Shown: positions 9,545 to 19,410 of the stretch, piece after piece
Position numbering within the stretch: position 1 is the stretch's first letter
How the letters are laid out: each line of letters begins with the position of its first letter
Program-made: the position numbers and the translations under genes
Assembly (NCBI RefSeq): GCF_001025155.1
Contig: NZ_AP012322.1
Span: 372,001-436,000 of the forward strand
Length of the DNA: 64,000 nucleotides
Source: Bifidobacterium angulatum DSM 20098 = JCM 7096
GTDB taxonomy: Bacteria; Actinomycetota; Actinomycetes; Actinomycetales; Bifidobacteriaceae
Direction: 5' to 3'
The notes under the pieces: model-generated
Databases searched by the model: none
The model's input: only the letters and a program-made list of their open reading frames with translations
Told to the model about the DNA's origin: nothing

Positions 9545-9616
9545 TGGGATGTGGTGTAATTGGCAACACAGCTGATTCTGGTTCAGCCATTCTTGGTTCG
9601 AGTCCAGGCATCCCAG
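9545..9616 (+). tRNA. tRNA-Gln (CUG)
   Basis: Acceptor TGGGATG/CATCCCA, anticodon stem GCTGA/TCAGC with anticodon CTG at 9578-9580, and T-stem CTTGG/CCAGG with loop TTCGAGT. The discriminator is G9616, and an encoded CCA follows at 9617-9619. It lies 38 bases after tRNA-Glu. Confidence 0.93.
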
Positions 9617-9623
9617 CCAATAG

Positions 9624-9648
9624 CCCTCGCGGAAGCGAGGGTTTTTTG
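9624..9648 (+). terminator. Terminator of the tRNA operon
   Basis: CCCTCGC-GGAA-GCGAGGG followed by six T residues: a textbook intrinsic terminator directly after the tRNA pair. Confidence 0.92.
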
Positions 9649-9703
9649 TTTCTACGGGAGTTTGCATCGCATGCCCATATGGTGATGGGATACAGTGGAG
9701 AGC

Positions 9704-11020
9704 ATGACGGAAACACAACACATGCCGGAAAACCTGTCCAGCAAGCCGAGGATCAAGCCCGCCGAAGAAGGCGATGGGCGCCCGGTGTCGGTGTCGGCGC
9801 GACTGGGGCGGCTGCAGTTCCATAATTCCGGAAAATTCAGGGTGTTGCAGGTTTCCGATATTCAGGTTGGGGCGAGGGTCTCCCAAGACACCGTTTCCCT
9901 GATCGAGACGTCTCTTGACACCGTGCGCCCCGACGTGGTGGTCTTTACCGGCAATCAGATCGCGGGGTATGATCCGGCGTTCGCCGAAACGTTCACCAAA
10001 CGCCTGTGGAGCGCCCGGGAAAGGAACGACGCGGCATTGGCGCGTACGCGGCAGAAGGTGCATGACGTCATTGCGCAGTTTCTGGCACCGCTTATCGAAC
10101 GCGAAGTGCCTTTCGCCGTCACGTTCGGCAACCATGATTTTCAGTGCGGGCTGACCAACGCGCAGCTCAACGAGATATACCGCACGTTCCCGGGCTGTCT
10201 GAACCCGCCGGCGTCCGCCTGCGATGCCGAAGCGGCCGATGACACCGGGGGCTTTTGCGCCGGTGATGGCAGTGTACTGCCTGAGCAGGTGATTATTCCC
10301 TTCGCCCCCGGCACATTCGCCCTGCCGGTACTGGGGCTGGAAGGCGCCTCAAACGTGCTCGCATTGGCGTTGCTCGATTCCGGCAGCTATGCGCAGGGCG
10401 GCGGATTCGCCTCGCCCGACCATGAGGCGCTGGCTTTCCTGCAAACCGTTCCGCGCCGCACGGGGGCTAGGATGATGCTGTTCCAGCATATGCCGCTTCC
10501 GCAGTACTACGATCTGCTGAAACCGGTCGCCCCCACCACGGCATACGCCATGCAGGGGTATCGTGCGCATGCGGACCAGTATTACGTGCTCGACGAGAAC
10601 AAGGCCCAGATCGGCGGATATATGGGGGAGGGCATCAGCTGCCCTGATGTCTCCGACGAATTCGCCATGCTGCATGACGGTCTTGTCGGCGTTTCGGCCG
10701 GGCATGATCATCGCAACGGCTTTGTCGGGAACGTTGACGGAACGATGCTGATCGCCACGCCGACCTGCGGATTCGATACGTATGGGCCGGCGCCCGACCA
10801 TCGTGCGACTCGTCTGATCGAATTCGACATTCGCCACCCGTACGAGCCTCGTACGCAGCTGCTGGCGTTCGGGGAGCTGATAGGCAAGCCCAGTTCCAAG
10901 AAGGCGTACACCTATGCGATCAACGCCAAGCCGCCGCAGGATGGCGAAGGCGACGATCTGCTGCGCAGGCCGTCGCTGTGGTCCAGGCTGTTCGGCCTGT
11001 TCGGCAGGCATGGGCGCTGA
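9704..11020 (+). CDS. Calcineurin-like metallophosphoesterase, altered metal ligands
   Basis: Protein of 438 residues with the calcineurin-like phosphoesterase fold. GNHD (142-145), FQHMPL and GHDH in the second half are standard metal-binding motifs. Two N-terminal ligands differ from the usual pattern: D-x-H reads D52-I-Q54 and the GD motif reads G83-N84. The protein may therefore bind metal unusually or be weakly active. There is no signal peptide, so it is probably cytosolic; the C-terminal 40 residues are basic. TACAGT ends seven bases before the ATG, suggesting a leaderless start. Family members cleave varied phosphodiesters and the substrate is unknown. Confidence 0.8.
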   Translation: MTETQHMPENLSSKPRIKPAEEGDGRPVSVSARLGRLQFHNSGKFRVLQVSDIQVGARVSQDTVSLIETSLDTVRPDVVVFTGNQIAGYDPAFAETFTKRLWSARERNDAALARTRQKVHDVIAQFLAPLIEREVPFAVTFGNHDFQCGLTNAQLNEIYRTFPGCLNPPASACDAEAADDTGGFCAGDGSVLPEQVIIPFAPGTFALPVLGLEGASNVLALALLDSGSYAQGGGFASPDHEALAFLQTVPRRTGARMMLFQHMPLPQYYDLLKPVAPTTAYAMQGYRAHADQYYVLDENKAQIGGYMGEGISCPDVSDEFAMLHDGLVGVSAGHDHRNGFVGNVDGTMLIATPTCGFDTYGPAPDHRATRLIEFDIRHPYEPRTQLLAFGELIGKPSSKKAYTYAINAKPPQDGEGDDLLRRPSLWSRLFGLFGRHGR

Positions 11021-11083
11021 TTGTGCTCCGCTGCCGTAACGTTCGGTGAACACGACGATGCGGGAATCAGATGACGAGATACG

Positions 11084-11123
11084 GCTGGGGCGTGCAACCT
11101 GTATGGAGGTTGCACGCCCCAGC
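11084..11123. terminator. 17-bp hairpin between convergent genes
   Basis: Arms at 11084-11100 and 11107-11123 pair perfectly around a 6-base loop. No T-run is present on either side, yet the position between two gene ends fits a bidirectional terminator. Confidence 0.65.
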
Positions 11124-11150
11124 TGTAAGAATATGGAGTCGAGGAACTGA

Positions 11151-11960
11151 TCAGCGCCCTGCGGAAGCCTTGATCAGCGCGTCGGTGAGATAGCGGCCTG
11201 CGGCCATCACCAGCGGTGCGTAGCGGCGGCCCGGGGTGGTGCCCATGCGGCCGATCGGACCGGAAATGGAGATGGCGGCGATCACCTGGCCGGAGGCGTT
11301 GCGAATCGGTGCCGAAATCGAAGCGACGCCCTCCTCACGTTCGTTGACGGATTCGGACCATCCGCGCTTGCGTACCTGGGCAAGCTTGGCGGCGTTGAAC
11401 TTGGCATGGCGCAATCCCTGATGCAGGCGGTCGGAGTCCTCCCATGCCAGCAGAATTTGTGCGGCCGAACCGGCCTCCATCGAAAGCATGGCGCCTACCG
11501 GGATGGAATCACGCAATCCGGATGCGCGTTCGACTGCGGCGATGCAGACTCTCTGGTCTCCCTGACGGCGATAGATCTGTGCGGATTCGCCGGTGCGGTC
11601 AAGCAGTGTTTGCAGGATCGGGCCGGCGGCGGTAAGCAGCCGATCCTCGCCTGCGGCGGCGGCGAGTTCCGCGAACCGGGAACCGAGCACGAAACGGCCA
11701 TGCTGGTCGCGCAATACGAAGCGATGGCGTTCAAGCGCAATGGCCAGGCGGTGCGCGGTAGGACGGGCGAGACCCGTGGCACTTACCAGTTGCCCCAGGG
11801 TGGACGGGCCCGATTCGAGGGCGTCGAGGATTTTTACGGTCTTGTCAAGCACCCCAACGCCGGAATGGATTTCATTGTCCTTCGGAGTGGAGGCAAGTGC
11901 CTGATTCGCGGGGGCGAATTCGCCGTTTTGCGGTGTGATATCGTTCTCAGCAGCAGTCAT
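11151..11960 (-). CDS. IclR-family regulator of leuCD (LtbR/NdgR-like)
   Basis: DNA-binding regulator of 269 residues. The N-terminal winged helix (about 35-95, with LGQLVSATGLARPTAHRLAI) is followed by an IclR effector domain (about 110-260). It is divergently placed before leuCD, the arrangement of LtbR in Corynebacterium and NdgR in Streptomyces, which regulate leucine and other amino-acid genes. The frame is open further upstream, but the ATG at 11960 is preferred: it gives the family length, and the longer form would run into the leuC leader. No Shine-Dalgarno is seen and CATAAT lies upstream, so it may be leaderless. The palindrome at 11975 may be its operator. Confidence 0.85.
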   Translation of the reverse strand: MTAAENDITPQNGEFAPANQALASTPKDNEIHSGVGVLDKTVKILDALESGPSTLGQLVSATGLARPTAHRLAIALERHRFVLRDQHGRFVLGSRFAELAAAAGEDRLLTAAGPILQTLLDRTGESAQIYRRQGDQRVCIAAVERASGLRDSIPVGAMLSMEAGSAAQILLAWEDSDRLHQGLRHAKFNAAKLAQVRKRGWSESVNEREEGVASISAPIRNASGQVIAAISISGPIGRMGTTPGRRYAPLVMAAGRYLTDALIKASAGR

Positions 11961-11974
11961 AATACTGTGATTAT

Positions 11975-11997
11975 GCCATCTCACATAGTGAAATGGC
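11975..11997. promoter_or_regulatory. Palindromic operator candidate before the IclR gene
   Basis: A 23-base interrupted palindrome: GCCAT-n-TCAC-ATA-GTGA-n-ATGGC. It sits 15 bases upstream of the regulator start and about 150 bases before leuC, overlapping the regulator's own likely promoter. Autoregulation is a reasonable inference. Confidence 0.5.
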
Positions 11998-12144
11998 AAA
12001 TCAGGAAATATCTCATTGTTCGGCCTTGTGGGGCATGTCTCAATATCCGACCGCATAACGGGCGATATGTGATACGCACCATAGGCTAGTACCACGAACA
12101 AGAAGCAAACGCAAGAGTTAGCGTGAAAATTCAGGAGGATTTCC

Positions 12145-13548
12145 ATGGGAACGACACTGGCCGAAAAGGTCTGGGCCGATCATTTGGTACGCAAGGGCGA
12201 TGACGGAGCGCCCGATCTGCTGTACATCGACCTGATGCTTATGCACGAAGTCACAAGCCCGCAGGCGTTCGAGGGGCTGCGACTGGCGGGACGCAAGCCG
12301 CGTCACATTGACCAGCTCATTGCCACCGAGGACCACAACACCCCGACCGTCGACATCGATAAGCCGAACCCCGACGAGACCAGCTCGCTGCAGCTGACCA
12401 CGCTCGAGAAGAACTGCAAGGAATTCGGCGTGCGCCTGCACCCGCTGGGCGACGCCGACCAAGGCGTCGTGCACGCCTTCGCCCCGGTACTGGGCCTCAC
12501 CCAGCCGGGCATGACCATCGTGTGCGGCGACTCGCACACCTCCACCCATGGCGCGTTCGGCGCATTGGCCTTCGGCATCGGCACCTCCGAGGTCGAACAT
12601 GTGATGGCCACGCAGACCCTGAGCCTCAAGCCGTTCAAGACCATGGCCGTCAACATTGAAGGCGAGCTGCCGAAGGGTGTGACCGCCAAGGACATCATTC
12701 TGGCCATCATCGCCAAGATCGGCACTGGCGGCGGCCAGGGCTATGTGATCGAATACCGTGGCGAGGCGCTGAAGAAGCTCTCCATGGACGCGCGTATGAC
12801 CATCTGCAACATGTCCATCGAAGCAGGCGCCCGTGCCGGCATGATCGCTCCGGACGAGGTCACCTTCGAATACCTCAAGGGGCGTCCGCATGCGCCGGAA
12901 GGTGACATGTGGGACAAGGCCGTCGAATACTGGAAGACCCTGAAGACCGATGATGACGCCGTGTTCGATAAAGAAGTCACCATCAAGGCCGAGGATCTTG
13001 AGCCGTATGTGACCTGGGGCACCAACCCCGGCCAGGGTGCCCCGATCTCCGCCACCGTGCCCGATCCCGAGTCCATCGCGGACGAGACCGAACGCAACGC
13101 CGCCAGGCGCGCCATCGACTACATGGGTCTCAAGCCCGGCATGGCGATCAAGGACATCGCCGTCGACACCGTGTTCATCGGCTCCTGCACGAATGGCCGA
13201 CTCGAAGACCTGCGCGTGGCCGCATCCATTATGAAGGGCCACCACAAGGCCGAGAACATCCACCGTGTGCTCGTGGTGCCGGCATCGTCCCGCGTCCGCC
13301 TGCAGGCGGAAAAGGAAGGGCTCGACAAGATCTTCAAGGACTTCGGCGCCGAATGGCGTAACGCCGGCTGTTCCATGTGCCTGGGTATGAACCCCGACAA
13401 GATGGTCGCCCGCGAGCGTTCCATCTCCACCTCGAACCGCAACTTCGAAGGCCGTCAGGGCAAGGGGTCCCGCACGCATCTGGCATCGCCGGCAGTTGCG
13501 GCCGCCACGGCCATCCGTGGCACGATTTCCTCCCCGGCCGACCTGTAA
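12145..13548 (+). CDS. leuC: 3-isopropylmalate dehydratase large subunit
   Basis: Subunit of isopropylmalate isomerase, which converts 2- to 3-isopropylmalate in leucine synthesis. Its 467 residues match the usual length. The [4Fe-4S] cysteines are C348 (in GSCTNGR), C409 and C412 (GCSMCLG). The substrate-binding motif [12 protein letters not shown] is near residue 130. AGGAGG lies six bases before the ATG. It pairs with leuD 45 bases downstream and is divergent from an IclR-family regulator. Confidence 0.96.
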   Translation: MGTTLAEKVWADHLVRKGDDGAPDLLYIDLMLMHEVTSPQAFEGLRLAGRKPRHIDQLIATEDHNTPTVDIDKPNPDETSSLQLTTLEKNCKEFGVRLHPLGDADQGVVHAFAPVLGLTQPGMTIVCGDSHTSTHGAFGALAFGIGTSEVEHVMATQTLSLKPFKTMAVNIEGELPKGVTAKDIILAIIAKIGTGGGQGYVIEYRGEALKKLSMDARMTICNMSIEAGARAGMIAPDEVTFEYLKGRPHAPEGDMWDKAVEYWKTLKTDDDAVFDKEVTIKAEDLEPYVTWGTNPGQGAPISATVPDPESIADETERNAARRAIDYMGLKPGMAIKDIAVDTVFIGSCTNGRLEDLRVAASIMKGHHKAENIHRVLVVPASSRVRLQAEKEGLDKIFKDFGAEWRNAGCSMCLGMNPDKMVARERSISTSNRNFEGRQGKGSRTHLASPAVAAATAIRGTISSPADL

Positions 13549-13593
13549 ACCCATTGAGCCGTAGACCGAGATAGACAACCAAGGACTTTCGAA

Positions 13594-14283
13594 ATGGAAA
13601 AACTTACCACTCTTACCGGCGTTGGCGTGCCGCTGCGCCGTTCCAATGTCGATACCGACCAGATCATTCCGGCCGTATTCCTCAAGCGCGTGACGAAGAC
13701 CGGTTTCGACGACGCGCTGTTCTACGCATGGCGCCGCGACCCGGAGTTCGTGCTCAACAAGCCCGAGTACGCCAAGGGGCAGATTTTGGTGGCCGGCCCC
13801 GAATTCGGCATCGGCTCCTCCCGCGAGCATGCCGTGTGGGCGCTGCATGACTACGGTTTCCGTGTGGTCATCGCGCCGAGCTTCGCCGATATCTTCTATG
13901 GCAACACCGCCAAGAACGGTGTGCTGGCCGCGATCATGCCGCAGGAATCCGTCGAGCTGCTGTGGAAGCTCCTCGAGGAGGAGCCGGGCACCGAGATGAC
14001 CGTGAGCCTGGAGGATCGTACGGTGACCTGCGGCGACGTGACCCTGCCGTTCGAGGTGGGCGATTACGTGCGCTGGCGTCTGATGAACGGCTACGACGAC
14101 ATCGATCTGACACTGCAGCATGAGGATGACATCGCCGCATACGAGAAGATGCGTGCCGAGAAGTTCCCGTTCAAGCCGAAGACCCTTCCCGTCAAGCAGG
14201 AGCCGGAGCAGGCGATCGAATCCGCCCGTGAAGGCGAATACCCCAACTGGCAAGGCCCGTTGGCCGATCGCGGCATTATCTAG
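13594..14283 (+). CDS. leuD: 3-isopropylmalate dehydratase small subunit
   Basis: Partner of LeuC, 229 residues. The N-terminal [12 protein letters not shown] and the central [13 protein letters not shown] loop, which contacts substrate, are characteristic. The C-terminal 30 residues are polar and longer than in minimal LeuD. AAGGAC lies before the ATG. The leuCD unit ends at a clear terminator. Confidence 0.96.
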   Translation: MEKLTTLTGVGVPLRRSNVDTDQIIPAVFLKRVTKTGFDDALFYAWRRDPEFVLNKPEYAKGQILVAGPEFGIGSSREHAVWALHDYGFRVVIAPSFADIFYGNTAKNGVLAAIMPQESVELLWKLLEEEPGTEMTVSLEDRTVTCGDVTLPFEVGDYVRWRLMNGYDDIDLTLQHEDDIAAYEKMRAEKFPFKPKTLPVKQEPEQAIESAREGEYPNWQGPLADRGII

Positions 14284-14326
14284 CCGCACCCGACGGATGG
14301 CTGTGGCATCGCCTCTGCCCCTCTTC

Positions 14327-14355
14327 AAGCCCGGCATTCAAGCCGGGCTTTTTGT
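14327..14355 (+). terminator. Terminator of leuCD
   Basis: AAGCCCGGC-ATTCAA-GCCGGGCTT stem followed by a T5 run. Confidence 0.92.
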
Positions 14356-14541
14356 TTATCTTGACACTGTTTCCCGTCCCCTCCGCCGACGGCAAATTCC
14401 ATAAACATAAAATGATGGTAAAACGAGCGCAAAGTGATGATTCGTTGAGCTGGCTTAGACTGAATGGTCCGAAACGACCTGTGGAAAGCCATGTAGGTGA
14501 GATGGGCCGGGCGTTTGGGGATTATGGCGCGTTACAGTGGA

Positions 14542-14547
14542 TACAAT
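14542..14547 (+). promoter_or_regulatory. -10 element of the DHOD-like gene
   Basis: TACAAT 59 bases before the ATG at 14606 is a good -10 box. The -35 region is not clear. Confidence 0.4.
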
Positions 14548-14605
14548 ATCCCGCGCGTTCACATCGCACATCCAACATGACACAAGAACAACTTCGGAGA
14601 GCACT

Positions 14606-15739
14606 ATGAGCCAAGGTTTCGCGCCGTTTTATGACGTCAATCGCACGTATGAAGACAACTATCTGCAGGGGCCGTTCGGCGCATTCGTCGAAGCGTTGAA
14701 GAACGATTCCGCTGCCGACGCCTCCGAGCAGTCCACTCAATCCCAGTCGTTCGATCAGGCGGAGGAATTCCTCGGCTTCCGTGTGAACCTGCCGTTCGGC
14801 ATCCCTGCCGGTCCGCTGCTGAACGAGCGATTCACCACCGCCGCCTTCCGCATGGGCTTCGATTTGGCGGTGTACAAGACGGTCCGTTCCCGCGCGTGGG
14901 GTTGCAATGCGTTCCCGAACGTGCTTGCCGTGCATCCGAAGAACGCGGACGGGTCGTTGGTTCCCGGCAGCGCCGAGTTGGACGAAGGCGTGCTTGCCGA
15001 TACCCGATACGAGCTTCCGATTTCGATTTCCAACAGTTTCGGAGTGCCGTCACGCGATCCCGACGAATGGCAGCCGGACATGAAGAAAGCGATCGCCGAA
15101 GCCGGCGACGGCCAGCTACTCGTGCCAAGCTTCCAAGGTTCCCGCGTGGACGGTATGGATCGCAAAGCGTATATCGCGGACCACGTCACCACCGCGCATC
15201 TGGTTGCGGAAACCGGAGCCGGACTGATGGAAATGAATACCAGCTGCCCGAACGAAGGCCACAATCGCCTGCTATGCCATGACCCGCATCTGGTGGGGGA
15301 TATTACGGAAGCTGTGAAAAACGAAATCGGCGATCGCCCGCTCATCGTAAAACTCGCGTACATTCCCAACGATGCCGATCTGGAAACCATGGTCAAGGAA
15401 ACCGTTGGCCGTGGCGCTGTGCAAGGCTTCTCCACCATCAACACCATTTCGGCGCGCCTGGTGGACGCCAATGGCAATCAGGCCTTGCCGGGAGCCGGAC
15501 GCGACCGTTCCGGCGTGTGCGGTAACGCCATCCGCGGAGCCGGTCTCGACATGGTCGGCAGGCTTTCCGCCATCCGTGAGAAACTCGGCGTTGACTTCGC
15601 CATTGTGGGTGTTGGCGGTGTGATTCGCCCCGATGACTATAAGGCGTATCGTGCGGCCGGCGCAAACGCGGTGATGAGCGCCACCGGAGCCATGTGGGAC
15701 GCGAATCTCGCGCGCGAAATTAAGAAGACGCTGCGTTGA
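14606..15739 (+). CDS. Dihydroorotate dehydrogenase-like flavoprotein
   Basis: TIM-barrel FMN protein of 377 residues related to dihydroorotate dehydrogenase and the PreA family. Landmarks are FGIPAGPLLN near residue 80, MNTSCPNEGHNR about residue 215, the FMN phosphate site VGVGGV about residue 335 and AGANAVMSATG after it. The start at 14606 follows CGGAGAG; an in-frame ATG 23 codons upstream lies before the -10 box. No pyrimidine genes adjoin it, so it could be an accessory DHOD rather than the pathway enzyme. Dihydroorotate is the likely substrate but not certain. Confidence 0.78.
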   Translation: MSQGFAPFYDVNRTYEDNYLQGPFGAFVEALKNDSAADASEQSTQSQSFDQAEEFLGFRVNLPFGIPAGPLLNERFTTAAFRMGFDLAVYKTVRSRAWGCNAFPNVLAVHPKNADGSLVPGSAELDEGVLADTRYELPISISNSFGVPSRDPDEWQPDMKKAIAEAGDGQLLVPSFQGSRVDGMDRKAYIADHVTTAHLVAETGAGLMEMNTSCPNEGHNRLLCHDPHLVGDITEAVKNEIGDRPLIVKLAYIPNDADLETMVKETVGRGAVQGFSTINTISARLVDANGNQALPGAGRDRSGVCGNAIRGAGLDMVGRLSAIREKLGVDFAIVGVGGVIRPDDYKAYRAAGANAVMSATGAMWDANLAREIKKTLR

Positions 15740-15833
15740 ATTCCGTTTTCGCGAACATGCTACATGCCTTAGGGCAACTGAAAGGCAGTGTTTCTTTGGA
15801 TTTGGCCCAACAGCGGGTTGAAAGAGACTGAGC

Positions 15834-15918
15834 GTGTCTGAATAATAACGACATCCTGCACGTCGAGTGTGGTAAGCCGCTGAATGGCACGATCAAGGTG
15901 CGTGGCGGCGGGAGGACG
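15834..15918 (+). pseudogene. murA: murA 5' remnant
   Basis: From about 15846 the translation reads DILHVE-x-GKPLNGTIKVRG, the start of bifidobacterial UDP-N-acetylglucosamine 1-carboxyvinyltransferase. A GTG-TCT-GAA start lies just before, but a frame slip with stops (TAATAA) separates it from the matching frame. After about 25 residues the similarity ends, shortly before an interspersed repeat. The fragment cannot be functional. The full murA is presumably elsewhere. Confidence 0.6.
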
Positions 15919-15968
15919 TCGTGTTTCCCGATTCCCGGACGGGTTCCCGTCTTCGAGCGCCCGCCGGG

Positions 15969-16037
15969 GCATTCGCCGGCGAACTGCTGGAATTGCAGGA
16001 CCAACAGGGGTGTTGCACCTCTAAGATAGACATCGGG
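15969..16037 (+). repeat. Interspersed repeat, copy 1
   Basis: About 69 bases nearly identical to 55952-56019 in the same orientation; the 56-base core differs at two positions. It includes CAACA-GGGG-TGTTG, a small hairpin. It lies between the murA scrap and rpsO. An IS end or another bifidobacterial interspersed element is possible; the type is not established. Confidence 0.75.
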
Positions 16038-16153
16038 CTTGCGATTTTGGTCAGGCCGTCGTGTATCATGTTCATTTGGCGTGTTTCGCCCGCGGATAGA
16101 GAGCGCGTCGGCATTGGGCTGGCAGCACCGCGCAGCAATATAAGGAGGATGCC

Positions 16154-16423
16154 GTGGCACTGACGGCTGAAGAAAAGACCCAGATCATCAACGAGTTCGC
16201 GACCCACGAGGGCGACACTGGTTCCCCGGAGGTCCAGGTTGCCCTGCTCTCCAAGCGCATCGCCGATCTGACCGAGCACCTGAAGGAGCACAAGCACGAT
16301 CACCACTCCCGTCGTGGCATGCAGATGATGATCGGCTCCCGTCGTAGCCTGCTCGATTACCTCAAGCGCACCGATATCAACCGCTACCGTGCGCTGATCG
16401 AGAAGCTTGGTCTGCGTCGATAA
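16154..16423 (+). CDS. rpsO: 30S ribosomal protein S15
   Basis: Protein of 89 residues, full length, that binds 16S rRNA early in small-subunit assembly. [10 protein letters not shown] and the C-terminal [13 protein letters not shown] are diagnostic. The GTG at 16154 is the start, set by AAGGAGG five bases upstream; a nearby ATG is out of frame. It is followed by a terminator and then pnp, the common rpsO-pnp order. Confidence 0.97.
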   Translation: MALTAEEKTQIINEFATHEGDTGSPEVQVALLSKRIADLTEHLKEHKHDHHSRRGMQMMIGSRRSLLDYLKRTDINRYRALIEKLGLRR

Positions 16424-16434
16424 TTCAAGACTTC

Positions 16435-16465
16435 CGCCCGAGCGCCTTATGGCGTTCGGGCGTTT
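16435..16465 (+). terminator. Terminator of rpsO
   Basis: CGCCCGAGCGCC with GGCGTTCGGGCG (one G-T pair) then TTTT. Confidence 0.9.
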
Positions 16466-16669
16466 TACATACGCTGCCAACGGCAACAAGATAAACGAGG
16501 GCATTACAGAGGATCAGGCCAGAGGTTCAGGCCAAGACAGCGAGCCCGACTGAAGAGGTTGACACGAGGAACGCAGCCAAGGGGCTGTGAACATTGCGAA
16601 TGTAAGAGCTTGCCCAGCTGAAGAGGGCTGTTTGAAGGAATAATTAGGAAAACACGAAGGAGTAGCCCC

Positions 16670-19351
16670 ATGGAGGGTCCCGAAATCAAGGCCGCAGAGG
16701 CCGTTATCGATAACGGTTCATTCGGTAAGCGCACGCTGCGCTTCGAAACCGGTCGTCTTGCCCAGCAGGCTGACGGCGCAGTCGCCGCCTACCTGGACGA
16801 CGACACCATGATCCTGTCCACCACCACCGCCGGTTCCAGCCCGAAGGAGAACTACGATTTCTTCCCGCTGACCGTTGACGTTGAAGAGAAGATGTATGCA
16901 GCCGGCAAGATCCCCGGCTCCTTCTTCCGCCGCGAAGGCCGTCCGAGCTCCGAAGCCATCCTCGCCTGCCGTATCATCGATCGTCCGCTGCGCCCGCTGT
17001 TCCCGCACACCCTGCGCAACGAGGTGCAGGTCGTCGAGACCATTCTCGCCGTCAACCCGCAGGATGCCTACGATGTGATCGCGCTGAACGCGGCATCCGC
17101 ATCCACCATGATCTCCGGTCTGCCGTTCGAAGGCCCGGTCTCCGGCGTGCGCCTGGCGCTCATCGACGGCCAGTGGGTCGCCTTCCCGACCTGGGATCAG
17201 CGTGAACGCGCCGTGTTCGAGATCGTGGTCGCCGGCCGTGTCATCGAGAACGGTGACGTCGCCATCGCCATGATCGAGGCAGGCGCAGGCAAGAACGCCT
17301 GGCACCTCATCTACGACGAAGGCCAGACCAAGCCGGATGAGGAAGTCGTTGCCGGTGGCCTGGAAGCCGCCAAGCCGTTCATCAAGGTCATCTGCGAAGC
17401 CCAGAACGAGCTCAAGGAGAAGGCCGCCAAGGAAACCAAGGAATTCCAGCTCTTCCCGGAGTACACCGACGAGCTGTACTCCCGCATCGACGAGATCGCG
17501 CACAAGGATCTCGATGAGGCCCTGACCATCGCCGAGAAGCTGCCGCGTCAGGATCGCATCAAGGAGATCAAGGAAGGCGTGAAGGCCACCCTCGCCAACG
17601 AGTTCGAGGATATGGACGATGCCGAGAAGGACAAGGAAATCGGCAACGCCTTCAAGGAGCTGCAGCGCCAGATCGTGCGTCGCCGCATCCTGACCGAGGA
17701 CTACCGCATCGACGGCCGTGGCCTGCGCGACATCCGCACCCTGTCCGCCGAAGTGGACATCGTGCCGCGCGTGCACGGTTCTGCGCTCTTCCAGCGCGGC
17801 GAAACCCAGATCCTGGGCGTCACCACGCTGAACATGCTCAAGATGGAACAGCAGCTTGACTCCTTGTCCGGCCCGCAGTCCAAGCGTTACATGCACAACT
17901 ATGAGATGCCGCCGTACTCCACCGGCGAAACCGGTCGTGTCGGTTCTCCGAAGCGCCGCGAGATCGGCCACGGCGCCCTCGCCGAGAAGGCGCTGGTGCC
18001 GGTGCTGCCGAGCCGCGAGGAGTTCCCGTACGCCATCCGCCAGGTCTCCGAGGCCATCGGCTCCAACGGTTCCACCTCCATGGGCTCCGTGTGCGCATCC
18101 ACGCTGTCGCTGCTCGCCGCCGGCGTGCCGCTGAAGGCTCCGGTTGCCGGCATCGCCATGGGCCTGGTGTCCGGCGATGTGGACGGCAAGCACATCTTCA
18201 AGACCCTGACCGACATTCTGGGCGCCGAGGACGCCTTCGGCGATATGGACTTCAAGGTCGCCGGCACCTCCGAATTCATCACCGCCCTGCAGCTCGACAC
18301 CAAGCTGGACGGCATTCCGGCCGACATTCTTGCCGCTGCCCTGCAGCAGGCCAAGGAAGCCCGCACCACCATCCTCGAAGTCATCAACGAGTGCATCGAC
18401 GGCCCGTCCGAGATGAGCGAGTTCGCTCCGCGCATCATCACCACCACCGTTCCGGTGGACAAGATCGGCGAGGTCATCGGCCCGAAGGGCAAGATGATCA
18501 ACCAGATCCAGGAGGACACCGGCGCCGAGATCGCCATCGAGGACGACGGTACCGTCTACATCTCCTCCGAAGGTGGAGAGGCCGCCGAAAAGGCCAAGCA
18601 GATCATCGACCAGATCGCCAACCCGCACGTTCCGGAAGCCGGCGAAACCTACAACGGCAAGGTCGTCAAGACCACGTCGTTCGGCGCTTTCGTGAACCTG
18701 ACCCCGGGCACCGACGGTCTGCTGCATATCAGCCAGATTCGCAACCTCGCCAACGGCGAGCGCATCGACGCCGTCGAAGACGTGCTGCAGGAAGGCGACA
18801 CCGTTGAGGTCGTCGTGCAGGGCGTTGACGATCGCGGCAAGATCAGCCTGGCCATCCCGGGTTTCGAGGATCAGGAATCCAACTCCGGCCGTGGCGGTCG
18901 TGAGGATCGCGGCGAGCGTGGCGGTCGTGGCGGCCGTGGCCGTCGTGACGATCGCCGTGATGACCGTCGTGACGATCGCCGTTCCCGCGATGATCGCCGT
19001 GACGACCGTGATTACGAGGATCGTCCGCGTCGCAACCGTCACGAGGATCGCGACAACGATCGTGATTATGAGGATCGTCCGCGTCGTCGTCGTTCCTATG
19101 ATGACCGCGATGACCGTGATCGTGATTATGAGGATCGTCCGCGTCGTCGTCGTTCCTATGACGACCGTGGCGACCGTGACCGCGATTATGACCGCGATGA
19201 CCGCCGCAGCCGTGGTGGCCGCCGTGGCTCCGACCGCAACCCGCGTTACGCGACCGACGACAACTACGACGATTACCGTTCCGAGCGCGAAGAGCGCACC
19301 GAGCGTCCGCGCCGTCGTGTGCGCCGCGACTTTGATCCGTTCGAAGACTGA
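16670..19351 (+). CDS. pnp: Polyribonucleotide nucleotidyltransferase with Arg/Asp-rich tail
   Basis: 3'-5' phosphorolytic exoribonuclease acting in mRNA decay. Its 893 residues comprise two RNase PH domains (about 10-235 and 330-560), a KH domain (about 583-645, with VIGPKGKMI) and an S1 domain (about 655-728, with [21 protein letters not shown]). Residues 740-893 form a tail of Asp-Arg-Arg repeats and [10 protein letters not shown] blocks, absent from E. coli PNPase and probably disordered and RNA-binding. GAAGGAG lies before the ATG. The 200-base leader after the rpsO terminator holds no recognised element. Confidence 0.95.
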   Translation: MEGPEIKAAEAVIDNGSFGKRTLRFETGRLAQQADGAVAAYLDDDTMILSTTTAGSSPKENYDFFPLTVDVEEKMYAAGKIPGSFFRREGRPSSEAILACRIIDRPLRPLFPHTLRNEVQVVETILAVNPQDAYDVIALNAASASTMISGLPFEGPVSGVRLALIDGQWVAFPTWDQRERAVFEIVVAGRVIENGDVAIAMIEAGAGKNAWHLIYDEGQTKPDEEVVAGGLEAAKPFIKVICEAQNELKEKAAKETKEFQLFPEYTDELYSRIDEIAHKDLDEALTIAEKLPRQDRIKEIKEGVKATLANEFEDMDDAEKDKEIGNAFKELQRQIVRRRILTEDYRIDGRGLRDIRTLSAEVDIVPRVHGSALFQRGETQILGVTTLNMLKMEQQLDSLSGPQSKRYMHNYEMPPYSTGETGRVGSPKRREIGHGALAEKALVPVLPSREEFPYAIRQVSEAIGSNGSTSMGSVCASTLSLLAAGVPLKAPVAGIAMGLVSGDVDGKHIFKTLTDILGAEDAFGDMDFKVAGTSEFITALQLDTKLDGIPADILAAALQQAKEARTTILEVINECIDGPSEMSEFAPRIITTTVPVDKIGEVIGPKGKMINQIQEDTGAEIAIEDDGTVYISSEGGEAAEKAKQIIDQIANPHVPEAGETYNGKVVKTTSFGAFVNLTPGTDGLLHISQIRNLANGERIDAVEDVLQEGDTVEVVVQGVDDRGKISLAIPGFEDQESNSGRGGREDRGERGGRGGRGRRDDRRDDRRDDRRSRDDRRDDRDYEDRPRRNRHEDRDNDRDYEDRPRRRRSYDDRDDRDRDYEDRPRRRRSYDDRGDRDRDYDRDDRRSRGGRRGSDRNPRYATDDNYDDYRSEREERTERPRRRVRRDFDPFED
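19061..19180 (+). repeat. 60-bp tandem repeat in the pnp tail
   Basis: Two 60-base units, 19061-19120 and 19121-19180, each beginning CGTGATTATGAGGATCGTCC, are nearly identical. A diverged third lies just upstream. They keep the reading frame and could expand or contract. Confidence 0.85.
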
Positions 19352-19410
19352 TGTCTTCTCACGGATCCTTCGTGGCGGCTTGATATGCCGTTGAGGTGAT
19401 AGCGTCGAAT

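Noticed and set aside
11960..12146. 62-residue N-terminal extension of the IclR regulator
   Set aside because: It would overlap the leuC ribosome site and start, and is not typical of the family.
12118..14337. 739-codon minus-strand frame across leuC and leuD
   Set aside because: It spans two genes and their spacer with no protein-like motifs; an artefact of third-position GC bias.
16718..19042. 774-codon minus-strand frame opposite pnp
   Set aside because: Its composition mirrors the pnp codons; the plus strand encodes a clear PNPase throughout.
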